Shown here: positions 31,598 to 42,039 of the stretch, piece after piece
Layout of the letters: each line of letters opens with the position of its first letter
Numbering within the stretch: the stretch's first letter is position 1
Origin: Saccharina japonica
Taxonomy: Eukaryota > Sar > Phaeophyceae > Laminariales > Laminariaceae
Length of the DNA: 64,000 bases
NCBI GenBank assembly: GCA_008828725.1
Contig: MEHQ01000919.1
Span: 1 to 64,000, forward strand
Reading direction: 5' to 3'
Notes under the pieces: generated by a model
The model's database searches: none
What the model was told of the DNA's origin: nothing
The model's input: the letters and a program-made list of their open reading frames with translations, nothing else
Program-made: the position numbers and the translations under genes

Positions 31598-33001
31598 CAT
31601 GGACCACACACCGCGCGCGACGATGCGTGGTACAGAAACTTCGTCTCCACGTTCGGACGCACCGACAACAAACAGTGGCTGTCCGCCGCAGAGGCTCTCC
31701 ACGTAGGCATGCTCGTCTCGTTTATTTGTGGGTATTTCCTGTTGGACACCAAGTGCGACCTGAAGCCGTCGAGAATACAGCGGTACCTCGGTATCTTATG
31801 CGATTCGAGCACCACCTCGTTTCGGATCCCCGAAGACAAGCTTCGTAAGTTGCACGCCCTGATCGCCGAAGCGTTAGAGAATGGAACGGTTACCGTCCGG
31901 GCGATGGAGAAAATCGCAGGGAAATGCGTCAGCATGTCAGTCGCCATCCGCCCAGCGTCCCTGTGGACGCACTTCATGTTCGCGGCGATCGCGAAAACGA
32001 AGGGCCGGGAGATAAAGCTTGCCACCAAGCCCGACCTGCGCGCCGAGCTCACGACATGGCTCGGCCTGTCGTATACGTCACAGGAAGAGCCGTGGTACAA
32101 AGCGCGGCACTATGCGTCAACCACCACCGTCGCCGCGTCCGATGTGTCGCCGAACCAATGGGGCGGCGTGGTATCGATGCCATGGGGGGAATTCTTAGCG
32201 AGCGGCGGTTTCCCGCACGAATGGTTACCCCGCCACATCAACGGCAAAAATATGTTCGCGCTGCTCGAGGTACTCGCGGAGTGCTGTCGGGAGCACCCGG
32301 GGGAGCTACGCAGGGCGCAACTCGTGATGGACGTGGACAACCGCTCTGTAGTAGACGCGTTCAAGAAAGGGCGGTTGCGTAACCCCACTACCCACGCGAT
32401 ACTCGTAAAGCTCTTCGAGCTGCAAGTGCCAGAGGGCTTCTGGTTGTCGCTGCGCTGGTTGCCGACTTCCGATAACGCATTGGCCGACGCCATCACCAGA
32501 CTGGGGCGCGAAATGATCATCCGACTGCGACCAACCACGTTCCGGCAGCTTCGGACGTTTTTCGGGGGATTTATAGTCACCCTCATGGCGTCCTCCGAGA
32601 ACGCCCAACAAGGAAAAACCAGGGGCACCGGTGAGCAGCGGCGACTACCGTTTTTCTCGCGGTACCAGTGCGAGGGGTCCGCGGGAGTCGACGTGTTCCG
32701 CCACAACGTGGCCGTTAACCCGGGCGGACAAGAAGCGGCTTTCGGCTACTGCTTCCCGCCGCCGGTCATGGTGGGGCATATCGTGCAGCACATGGCCGAG
32801 TGCAGAGCAGGCGCCGTCATCGTAATTCCCGACGTCAGGGAACGTTGGTTGCCGAGGGTCCACCGCGCGACCGTGCGCTCCCTCGCAATACCCAAGATAG
32901 GCAGCTTTGGGTTTCCGCGCCACCAGGATGGGGTGCGTGACCATGTGCTCGTAAAATACGGTACGTGCGCGGCAGAAGTAGACTTACATAACATTCACTG
33001 A
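31598..33001 (+). pseudogene. DIRS RT C-terminal end, RNase H and MT-like domain
   Basis: The frame is open from about 31598, after a stop, to 33001. The first internal ATG is 31709. The RT tail is seen as LKPSRIQRYLGILCDSSTTS, as in the thumb of DIRS reverse transcriptases, while the YxDD palm is absent. RNase H acidic residues are visible: D in ASDVSPNQWGGV (about residue 144 from the ATG), E in ALLEVLAECC (184), D in MDVDNRSV (207) and D in DNALADAITR (255). A C-terminal block FPPPVMVGHIVQHM ... AVIVIPDVRERWLPRVHR matches the methyltransferase-like domain of DIRS/PAT elements. The reading frame itself is intact, so loss of the 5' part may be recent. Confidence 0.75.
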
Positions 33002-33115
33002 CATCAAATAGTGCCCGAACGACACTCGCTTGCCCGTGCGCTCACAGCGGTACCCAGACGGATCGCTGGACGCGCTCCCGTCAGAGCTACCCGCGCGGCG
33101 GACTGGATACCCTGA

Positions 33116-34437
33116 GTGCTGTGCGGGATGTGTAAGGGAGTCAACTTCGGCACATACATGTTCTGTAGGGCACCCGCGTGCCGCGCCCCCCCGGTACCGC
33201 GGACTACCGGGGCACCCGCCGTCTTCAACGACGGCAAGCTCAACGAGCGCATCCGCGAAGTACGAGCGGCGTTAGCAGGCACGGCCGGCACACAGCGTAA
33301 AAGTCGAGTGGCCGATAACTTTGACGGATTCGTGCGGGTGAGAACGAATAACGTCAGGGGCTGGCAGAACGCAACCGACGTTGACATATTCGAATGGTTA
33401 TGCTGGCTAGACTCGCACGGTAATGGCACGGAGTGGGTACATGTCGCTAGTTGCCCAGGGGTGGGGTCGGACAGCGACCTACAGTGCCGGCCTGGCGGGC
33501 ACTCCAAGAAGAGGTACGGCGCCGCATCCTTGGACAAAGGCCACGCATCCTAGCTAAAATGTGCCATGATGAAGCAGCTCGGAACGTTAAACGACTGGGA
33601 CTGCGTCGAGAAACGGGGCAACCCGGTAGCGAGCCCTTTAGTGCGTGAGTACCTATCATTTGTGCAGGGAGAACAGCGACGAGTAGGGGTGGGGGTGAAA
33701 CAGGCACCCCCATTGGTGGCAGTGCAGCTGCATGAGCTGGTGGGCGACATGCGCCGACGCGCACAAACGCCTTCCAACGCAGCAGAACGCTTCGCAATGA
33801 TACGGGGTGTGGCGCTCTTCTGCGTGGCCTTCCACACGACGAAGCGCGGTTTCGAGCTGTCGGTAGCGGTAGCGTCACAAGTGTTGCAGATGTCGGGAGG
33901 CGAGGGATTCATCTTCAACTTGTTGTTCGGTAAGACGTTGCGAAATTCCTCCCAAGCGGTCGTGGTAAAGAAGAATCTAGACTGCCGCGAAATCTGCACG
34001 GTCGCAGCCATGGTGGAGTACCAACAGGCAGCGGAATCCATGCAGTGGTCACTCGCCGAAGGGTCAGGATTCCTGTTCCCGAGCGTTCTAGAGGGCGGGG
34101 GAAATGGGGACGTGGCTCTGAAAGCAGTGCAGATGACCACCGGCCTCCAGAACCATTTGCGGGCGGCAGGCATGGCCGATTAGCGGTACACGATGCACTC
34201 CTTACGAGTGTGAGGGGCGGCGAGTCACCACCTGGACGGTACGGCCAAGGATGCTCTTATGTGAGTACGTGGGGTGGAAACTCCGCCTCCGTCGCACGCA
34301 GATACGTAGGGGCAACAGCGTCCGCGGCGGCGGTAGGTGTGAAGCGTTCTCGCGAAACGGCGTTCATCGAGGCATACGCCCTACCGCTGTCCGATCAGTT
34401 TACTCGCTCGCATACAGCATTCCGAAGGGCTAGCTGA
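33116..34437 (+). pseudogene. DIRS tyrosine recombinase, frameshifted
   Basis: First piece, 33116-33553: a Cys cluster (CGMC, then FCRAPAC) and a helical SAM-like part (RIREVRAALAGTAGTQRKSR, ATDVDIFEWLCWLDSHGNGT). Second piece, 33566-34183: the catalytic domain with the first Arg in HTTKRGFELS (about 33842). TAG at 34181 and TGA at 34211 then interrupt it around the box HSLR (34196-34207). After one more frame change the active-site region reads SASVARRYVGATAS, with the nucleophile Tyr at 34303-34305. R, HxxR and Y are all present at sequence level. The protein would join the circular DNA copy to the target. Upstream the frame is closed by TGA at 33113. Confidence 0.75.
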
Positions 34438-34580
34438 ATCCGAACGACTAGAAGCCAAGGTAGAAGTTTGGGTAGACTAAGGACAAAAAAAAGACCCGCG
34501 GGAGAGGTATTCAGACACGGATATAAGACGGCATTGAGACAAAAGGGATAGAAAACAAAAATGGGTGTGATCTCATGCCG

Positions 34581-34646
34581 CAGAAGAGAGGCCAAATTAT
34601 TCCCGAATAATATACGAGTTAAGGCGACGACGAAATGCTCCTGCAG
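34581..34646 (+). repeat. Split direct repeat B1
   Basis: Reads AGAGAGGCCAAATTATTCCC...ATATACGAGTTAAGGCGACGAC...CTCCTGCAG. It matches 34986-35048 with about one difference in five, and immediately precedes A2. Confidence 0.75.
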
Positions 34647-34654
34647 TAATTTTA

Positions 34655-34807
34655 GGAACCAAAATTTGGGGACGCATGAAGGGCATCCCCGGATTGGGAG
34701 AAAGCCTGCAGGAGGTTCAGTGAGGGCAAGTGAAAGGCACGGGAGAACATTTTCTCTTCCATTGACCGACGGAAGCACGAGGAAGTAGGTAACGATTGCG
34801 GAAAACA
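34655..34807 (+). repeat. Split direct repeat A2
   Basis: Same sequence as A1 at 29795-29948, beginning GGAACCAAAATTTGGGGACG, in direct orientation. Confidence 0.9.
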
Positions 34808-34985
34808 GACCATCCCGCCCACCCATCGTTGCGCGCGAGAGACGCGGACGACGACATCGGTTTATGTTTTGTTTGTAGTGTTTATTTTACCGGAGCAACT
34901 ACTCTCTGCGACGAGGTGCCGCGTTGATGGCGATCGAATCAACGCGGGGGTAGTAGCCCTGGGTGGGAGTCTTCGGCTGATCGCA

Positions 34986-35049
34986 GCAGAAGACCTCATT
35001 AATCCCAAGCTATATACGAGTTAAAGCGATGACAACATGTTACTGCAGG
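34986..35049 (+). repeat. Split direct repeat B2 (3' end of element)
   Basis: CAGAAGACCTCATTAATCCC...ATATACGAGTTAAAGCGATG...GTTACTGCAGG corresponds to B1. The element probably ends here, before an A run (35050). Confidence 0.75.
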
Positions 35050-35548
35050 AAAAAAAAACCAAACACAAGCCGTCGAACCTCACCATCTTGTAGTAATTAC
35101 AGTGGGGACGCCTGATGGTGATGATGTTCCGCCTTTTCAACTTGCGACACCCCCGGGAAATCAACTCAACAATTTCCCGAAGGGAAACCCTGGAATGTAG
35201 CATAAAATCTGCAGAAAACCCATTCATGGTGATTTTAAAGGCTTTCCGGCTTTACTTTTCGCATGGAGTTTTCCTGTTGGGTTCTAGCCAAACTCAGGTA
35301 TACCTGGTCAATTTGCTGTCAAGAGCAGGTATACACTAAAACCTAGTGCACATCACACGAAAGGAAACCTGCCGTGTTGGCCAGCCTTACATCGTACCTG
35401 ACTTTGGAGTGTGGAAATCATTGTGACAGCTGGCGTGATGAATGTTGTATGTACTCGTTGCGTTATCATCGCTCTATTCGTTGCAACGTTAAGGATCAAA
35501 CAAGCTCGAACAAGGTTGCGGGCACACGGGTATTCGTTCAACCCGGGT

Positions 35549-35806
35549 ACGGTGCGGTTCGGTGCGGTTTTCAGAAATCGGTAATGCTACGGTGCGGTTC
35601 GGTGCGGTTTTCAGATGTCATGAACCCTACCGTGCAGTTCGGTCATATTTTGTTTCCTACGGTGCGGTTCGGTGCGGTTTTCCGAAATCGCAAAACCTAC
35701 GGTGCGGTGCGGTGCGGTTTTCAAGAGGGAAAAAATCCTACGGTGCGGGTCGGTGCGGTTAACCGCACCGAACCGCACCGAACCGATAGGAAAAACCGCA
35801 CCGTAA
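35549..35806. repeat. ACGGTGCGGTTCGGTGCGG minisatellite with palindromic end
   Basis: Five imperfect ~40-50-bp units of CGGTGCGGTTCGGTGCGGTT plus an AT-richer tail. At 35760/35761 the array turns over into the complement (AACCGCACCGAACCGCACCG), forming a 20-bp-arm palindrome with no loop and one mismatch. Confidence 0.85.
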
Positions 35807-36009
35807 AGAACCCTGGTATTTTGTCGTTCTAATTTCTGGAGTCGTCATATATAGGTAAAACTTCAGGAGTCTGGGGTCATGCAGTACCGTCCCTCTCATG
35901 ATAAAGAGCCCCAAACAATGTACGTGCTTGGCATACAATTTTCCAGGATAAAAAATCGGGAGCGGGGTTGCAGTATACTAAAGTTAGGGTGGAACAAAAC
36001 ACACTCCTT

Positions 36010-36165
36010 TTCGAATAATATGCATACTACTACAGGAAAGCGGTACAGATATTCCGAGTATTGGACACCAAAACACTGCGAGTACACAAAGTACCTCAAG
36101 TACATTTTTCGAGAAAATGCTCTAATTATACTCCGAGGTAATGGGAGCACCTGTGGATTTTGAAA
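36010..36165. repeat. GTACTCCGAGTAC family, short copy
   Basis: Contains ATTCCGAGTATTGG, ACACTGCGAGTACACAAAGT and ends ACTCCGAGGTAATGGGAGCACCTGTGG. The end matches those of the two larger copies. Confidence 0.6.
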
Positions 36166-36239
36166 TGCTAGAACCGCCAGTCACATGCTCCCAGAACCTG
36201 GGAGGAATGACGGGCGATTCTTTAAAATGATGCAAAGAT

Positions 36240-36575
36240 GCTCCCAACGTACTTCACACTCCGAGTATACTCCGAGTATCGAGTACATTTCGTACTCCGA
36301 GTACCTAGAGTATTAGAGTACTGGCGGCCTGAATACTTGGAGTATGAGCAGTACTGAAGCCCCAAATACTGCGCGTACAAGGAGTACCCGCAGTATCGGA
36401 CCCCGAAATACTCCGAGTACAAGCAGTACCGAGAGTGTTCATATCCGAAATACTCCGAGTACGGGCAGTATCCCGGAGTATCGAACCCCGAAATACTCCG
36501 AGTACACGAAGTACCTGAAGTATTTTATCTCCAATACTCCTTACTTTACTCCAAGGTACTCGGAGCATCTGTGGA
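36240..36575. repeat. GTACTCCGAGTAC repeat family, copy 2
   Basis: Dense array of AAATACTCCGAGTAC, GAGTACCGCAGTA-type units, mostly palindromic about CTCCGAG. It ends with TTTACTCCAAGGTACTCGG and AGCATCTGTGG. Confidence 0.8.
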
Positions 36576-36959
36576 AAGCGGGCGAGATTAAATCACACAC
36601 ATCAGTAGGGGTATACCTATACCAGGGAGAAGATGAGTGTGGAGGGGAGGCGGGGTGTGACGGTGGCATGTAAATGCGCAGGAGCATCTAGAAAATCGGG
36701 TGCGGCGGATGACATTTTTGCGTAAAGGCAGGAAACAGACGCGGTGCGGCTGATGACACTTTTTTGTATAGAAGAGAGCACGTATACCTTCTCGCTCGCA
36801 CGCCAAGATATCAGGACACAACACTTTTGCCAGACAGTGTCCAGCAAAAATGCCTGAGACAAGCAGCCTAGACAGAAAAAATACGGGCACACGAACTTGA
36901 GTATATATATATTAAAATATGCATTTTTTATACTGTATTTTGCGCCATTTTTTGCAGTA
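36576..36959. other. No gene recognised
   Basis: No supportable frame. A duplicated GTGCGGCnGATGACA motif occurs at about 36700 and 36742. Confidence 0.45.
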
Positions 36960-38290
36960 AAAAAAGTGTTCATATATACGTACACGAACAGCCCAGAATG
37001 AATATACGACCCTCCTACGTATCTACACGTAAGGCATTTTGCCCCACCGATTGGTATGACTAAACAGAAGGCTTGCTCGGCAACACAAGCAAATGGAGCT
37101 CCCATCTACCCAATGCCGGCGTCATTTGAGCCCTTGTGGCCGGCACACTGCCCTCCGATCTGCCGGTAAGGCCTGTCTCTCCGAACTGCAAACACAGCAA
37201 ATCGGTTCTCCAGATGCGTGCACCAGGGAAAATAATGGGGCTCGAGCCAGCATCTCAGCCCAGCGAAACCAGGGTTGGCAAGCACCTCACGACCCACGGG
37301 GCCATTGTAACGTTGGCCGTTTGCAATTCCGATGCTTGTATCGCTCGCGGGGTCAATCTGCTCGTTACTCGTTCGGTGCTGGTACTGCTGTAAGAAAAAA
37401 AAATTACGAGTGCTCGTACCAAAATGTTACCAATATATTTTCGTGGACCAGAGTGCGAAACTTGTACCGATTCTGCTGTAGGCGCAACTTGTTCTCGGTC
37501 TAGGGAAGAGGGTTGCACGCGACACTTGGCGCGGCTATTGTACACTACTAGAGGGTTCGAGGAGAGCAATTGGCGACGCAAATGGTATCTCACCCTTCAG
37601 AGGTGGGGCTGCCCTCCGCCCAGATTCATCAACAGAGAGATGTACCGCGAAAATCTCAACAGAGTAGATTGAGGATCGACTTCGAACAGCAGCCCGTTCT
37701 CCCTCGTCAAGGCACCCCACGACCAGCTCCAGCCTCTCATGTGGTCCCTCTGACCTTGCGAGACGGCCTCAAGTCGTCGCAGCGAAAAATAGGCGTCCAT
37801 CAGCGAGGTGTTATCAGCGAGGTATTAGCCTGTGACCGGCGAGGATATTGTAGATGAAAACCGACGCGCCGCGATTCCACTCACTTCTGGTACGAACGAG
37901 TACGAGCAAATTGACCCCTCGAGCGATACAAGCATCGAAATTAAAAACGGCCAACGTTACAATGGCCCCGTTGGTCGTGAGGCGCCTGTCAACCCTGGTT
38001 TCGTTGGGCTGAGATGCTGGCTCGAGCCCCATTAATTTTCCTGGTGCATGCATCTCGGAAACCGATTTGCTGTGTTTTTTGCAGTTCGGAGAGACACGCC
38101 TTGCCGGCAGATCGGAGGGCAGTGTGCCGGCCACAAGTACTCAACTGACGCCGGCATCGGGTAGAGGGGAGCCCCATTTGCTTGTGTTGCCGAGCAGGCC
38201 TTCTGTTTAGTCATACCAATCAGTGGGGCAAAGTGACTTTGGTGTAGGTACGTACCGACATTCTGGACTGTTCGTTTTTCACTTTGTGAT
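36960..38290. mobile_element. Foldback element with ~400-bp inverted arms
   Basis: The left arm (about 36960-37382) and right arm (about 37893-38290) are inverted copies with scattered differences. Shared segments include CGAACAGnCCAGAATG, GGTATGACTAAACAGAAGGC, CGGCACACTGCCCTCCGATC and GGGGCTCGAGCCAGCATCTC. A ~510-bp loop carries a minus-strand coding fragment (37597-37800). The long TIR and short unique centre resemble foldback or MULE-type non-autonomous elements; the superfamily is not determined. Confidence 0.75.
37597..37800 (-). pseudogene. W-rich coding fragment in foldback loop
   Basis: 67 codons from an ATG at 37800, with LRRLEAVSQGQRDHMRGW, WGALTRENGLLFEVDP and LLRFSRYISLLMNLGG. 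It is related to the plus strand at 22820-23090. The frame is open here but short. It is probably a captured or residual piece of a transposable-element protein; function not recognised. Confidence 0.45.
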
Positions 38291-38518
38291 TCAACGGAAA
38301 AAAAAGGATTTATAAATTTCTTCGATTTTTCCGTAAATCTCAGCTGATCACCCCTGTACATCATCAGTACGCACGTAGTCGGTACCCGTTTACGAGGTTA
38401 ATATTATCGCTGATCAGTTACTGTAAGTATCAAATCTGTTATCATTTGGGGTACCGATATATTTTGAGCTGTTCTGTTACCTTTTTTCGATTGACATGCT
38501 ACTCATTGCAGGAGTATA

Positions 38519-39742
38519 TATAGTCCGTCCGATCAAATTTTCACAACAAGTGAAGTCACAGAGTTTCAGTTGTTCCGCAGGTCTGACGCACATCCACGTA
38601 TCATGAAATATACCGTGGAAAAGCCCTGATCCGGGCGATTAAGATGGCCCGATCGTTTTTTTTTCTTCTTCTTGGGGTTCGAAGAAAATAGCTACTTGAA
38701 AAATATTTCAGAAATATTTACTTAGCTTTTCTGTGGTTGAATGGGGGGTCGTTTTTTTCTGACAGTGGATTTAAACAGATCTCAGCCAAGGCAATACGTC
38801 GACACATCTCATTTTTTTCCAACCACTTTTGGCGATAAAATCAGCAAAAAACCGTGATCTCGACGGGATTTTCCTAGCTTTTTACAGCGAAATTGATCGG
38901 GCAAACCGTTGAAAACCCTACGGATTCGGGGAAATTAGTTTTGTTTGTATCACCCATGGTTTTCTCATTACCGAAAAAACTCCGTGGAGTGAGAAATATG
39001 CTCCCAAAGATGGGGTCATCCCGAGCGGGACATACTCCACACTCGTCCCCATTACAGTGATACACTACACCAGAACAACAAACTACACACGTATATACAC
39101 CACAACATAACAGCACTCCTGGTTGTACATCGAAGCCTACGCTACGCGTGGTCTTGTCTTTCGGAGGACCTGAAAAACCGAGATTTCAAGGATTAGAACA
39201 GCCACTAACCGTCCACGGACCGCGGTCGATCAGACTCCGTCATCGATGCTCAGAGTGAGGCCACAACCCCGGAGGAGTGCGGGATCAAAGAGAAGGTCGC
39301 CCTCGCCGCCTCGAAGCAAGACCGGAAAATGTATAACAATGCGGCCATTGAGATGGTTACGCGCTTTAACGAGTCGAAATTCCTTCCCACTGAAAGTTGA
39401 TCAAGATGGAAATATATTTGGACTAAATTATGTGCTGGTGTGTATTAACGTCTTAGCTGTACGGAAACAAGACTTTGGGAGGAGTAACGATGTAGGGGGC
39501 ATTTCGGGTCAATTACGCGTCATTTCGGGGCAATTATATGCTGTTTCGGGACAATTTCGGGGTAATTTCGGAACATTTTTTTCGAAAACACGACAATTAT
39601 CTCCGATTTCAATTTCAAGACCGGATTTGGATTCCTCTCGGTCACCCGGTTTTTGCTGACGTTGTTTCACCTGTCAACTCTCAAAACTGCGCGAGATAAA
39701 GTGGGTAGCCAGTAAAGTGAAAATTTGATCGAACGGACCATA
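38519..39742 (+). mobile_element. TIR element family T2, copy 2
   Basis: The ends are TATAGTCCGTCCGATCAAA (38519) and the inverse ending GATCGAACGGACCATAT (39742). The right ~250 bp are homologous to 10834-11075 inverted. It contains repeated ATTTCGGGGCAATT motifs near the right end. The coding remnant at 39240-39395 matches copy 1. A TATATA context on both sides suggests a TA-type target. Confidence 0.7.
39240..39399 (+). pseudogene. Coding remnant of TIR family T2
   Basis: The plus frame reads DAQSEATTPEECGIKEKVAL, then AASKQDRKMYNNAAIEMVTR and FNESKFLPTES, then a stop. It aligns with 11345-11163 minus at the same distance from the shared right end. Family not recognised. Confidence 0.5.
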
Positions 39743-39850
39743 TATGCAGAAAAGACAGCAGTAGTATTCAGAATACGAGTAGCAGCAGTATTGGCCTTTC
39801 GAACTTGCAATTTGATTTTAAACAACGCGTTTGACCAAGTTTGCTGTTAG

Positions 39851-40530
39851 AAGCCGCGGATACAAATTAATGGAGTGCTACCCCTGTAACACGCGTCTCT
39901 CACACACACAGCTGGGGCAGCTAAGGTTTCAATTTCAATTGAAGCCGTCCTTGCCACGCCACGCGCTGCTGACGCGGAACTATTTTCCGTCTCTACTTCT
40001 TGGACTAACAACATTTATAGTATCCCGGTATACGTCCGAGTCATGACTTTCTGGTCCCGCTGAAGCTGCCCATGCAGGCGGCGGGGGCCCGTTCACGAAG
40101 CGAAACGCCAAAACATCTGGAGCAAAACATCAAACATCAGGAACAATGAAAAATAGGAGTATGCGAGTGATGCTGCTATAGAGACTGCATCGAGCGAGGA
40201 ACGACGACGAGGACCAACACCAACACCACCACCATCACTAAAATACATCCAAATTTATACAAAAAATAGATTTCACAACTTTTCCATTGTGAAGCCTCAG
40301 ATAAATGGTGTACTACTACTCCTGCTACTCTACTGTAACACGCATCTCACACAGTGGAGGCGGCTGAGGTTTCAATTACAATGGAAGCCGTCCTTGGCAC
40401 ACTACGCGCCTTTGATCCGGAAAGGTTTTCCACCTCTTGCGCCAACATACCGTATATGTAATCCCAGTACAACTTCATCTCCAAGTCATCGTCTTCTGGC
40501 CCCGCCAAAGTCGTAGGCGGCGGGGCCCCT
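39851..40530 (+). repeat. ~240-bp direct repeat pair
   Basis: Copies at 39851-40092 and 40289-40530. Shared blocks are TGTAACACGC(G/A)TCTC, GnTnAGGTTTCAATT, GAAGCCGTCCTTG and a GC-rich end GGCGGCGGGG(G)CCC. The ~200 bp between them is unrelated. Confidence 0.7.
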
Positions 40531-40654
40531 TTTATACCCTAGTAAATATATACTAGTACATATACGCACACAAATAGATGCCGTACCAGGTACGTATATA
40601 GGTGTGAATTGAATGCACTCAAGAAAGTGCAAAAAGAGTACTTGCCGCCACACT

Positions 40655-41150
40655 CCACAGGCGGCGCGGCGGGGAGCGGGTCTGAGCGCCCCAAACCTCG
40701 CCATACACAGCGGACAAACCCCGCGCGTAAGTCAAGGATTGCCTCGCTCCATGCATTATTGATTGAACGGAATCGCCAGGAAGCGGAGTGGGTCAGAGTA
40801 TGTACGTACCTGGTATACTGCTACAACAACAGCAGCACAGCAGTACATTACTGTCCTTGTTCGAGTAACTACAAATTGCAGCAGGATGAGGGGGTAGACT
40901 CTGGTACACAAGCACTACTGTTGTAACACTAAAGTAGCAGCAATACTTACTACCAGCAGTACGTATAGTTATTTTATACGATTGATTGCGGATTGATTGA
41001 GTACCTATCACCAAACTTCCCAGATAGGCGGAGCGGTCAACCGACAAACGAGTCCTAATGACAAACCCCGTGCGTGCATCAAGGATGGGGTTATTCCGTG
41101 GATTTTTGCTTGAATAAAATCGCCAGGAGGGGGAGTGGGTCGCAGCCAAA
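40655..41150 (-). repeat. G1 GC-rich dispersed repeat, inverted copies
   Basis: 40655-40750 is the inverse of 18557-18668 (GACAAACCCCGCGCGTAAGT, CAAGGATTGCCTCGCTCC). A diverged partial lies at about 41040-41150. Both are followed by AATCGCCAGGAnGnGGAGTG. Confidence 0.65.
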
Positions 41151-41289
41151 CTCAAAGAAAAAGTGTTACTGGTACCGCATGCGGGCAACCCCTCTGCATC
41201 CTATCCTATACCTGGTACGCTCGTACAATATGAAGCTTGTACGGAGGCGTAACAAACCGTAAGAAAATTCTACGTATTTCCTGCAGGTT

Positions 41290-42030
41290 CAAAAGCCAAC
41301 CTGGCGAAAAACGTCACAGAATATCCCGCAACGCCTAAGGGCTGCCTGCTCTGGGGCCTGCAGATCGGAGAGAAAGCGAAGCCAGCTTGTTGCACGATCG
41401 ACAGCAAGCAGGGGACACCGACGCTGAGGACGCTGTTGGGGGACGAAACACACCTACCGTTAGAACCTTCATATCTTTCGATCCATGGTGCATATTGCGC
41501 AATTTCCGAACCCGTGTCGACATCACCAGTGACTCGTCACGTACGTAGGAGCTACAGTTGTTTTTCTCAAGTACTTCGATTTAATATAGTGTTGCAAACC
41601 ACCCCGGCAAAAAACACCACAGAATATACCGCAACGCCCATTCGGGTCAAGAGCATGCAGCCTGAAGCAACCTTGCACAATCCTTTGCAATTGGCGCGCA
41701 CCGACCTTAATAACGCCGTTACCCATTCCAGCTGGGCGACCTGTGGCTTGGCGATGTGATCTGACTTTTGTTACAAGCGATGCACTGTCGTAAATTTGCG
41801 AACGATTTTGCTGCTCGTACCGACTCTTGAACGAGCGAAGTTTGCTCGTCCAGGTGCAGGTGGGGCGCGCAACTCGAGGCGCAGGGCTCCGTTGAAGCCG
41901 AAAGTTGGCCCAGACTGCTTGTACGTGTGTCGGCGATCAATTCTCGCTGCTACGCTCCAGGTTTGAGGGGGGAAACGTGCCGGGCATTGGAGCCTCTTTG
42001 GGCCGGGGGTCAGACAGACAAGTTTGGAGT
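41290..42030. other. No gene; two short duplicated segments
   Basis: AACCACCCCGGCAAAAAACA...CCGCAACGCC at 41595-41640 resembles 41297-41335. No reading frame is recognised. Confidence 0.5.
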
Positions 42031-42039
42031 CTCAGATCA

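Larger units (their letters stand above)
29795..35049 (+). mobile_element. DIRS-order (PAT-like) retrotransposon with split direct repeats
   Basis: Layout on the plus strand: repeat A1 (29795-29948), gag-like ORF, a non-coding gap, RT tail + RNase H + methyltransferase-like ORF (31598-33001), tyrosine recombinase (33116-34437), then B1 (34581-34646), A2 (34655-34807) and B2 (34986-35049). The A1...B1-A2-B2 arrangement and the RNase H-MT-YR gene order are those of PAT-like DIRS elements, which integrate by recombinase through a circular intermediate. The RT palm is missing, and gag and YR carry stops and frameshifts, so this copy is not autonomous. Confidence 0.8.
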
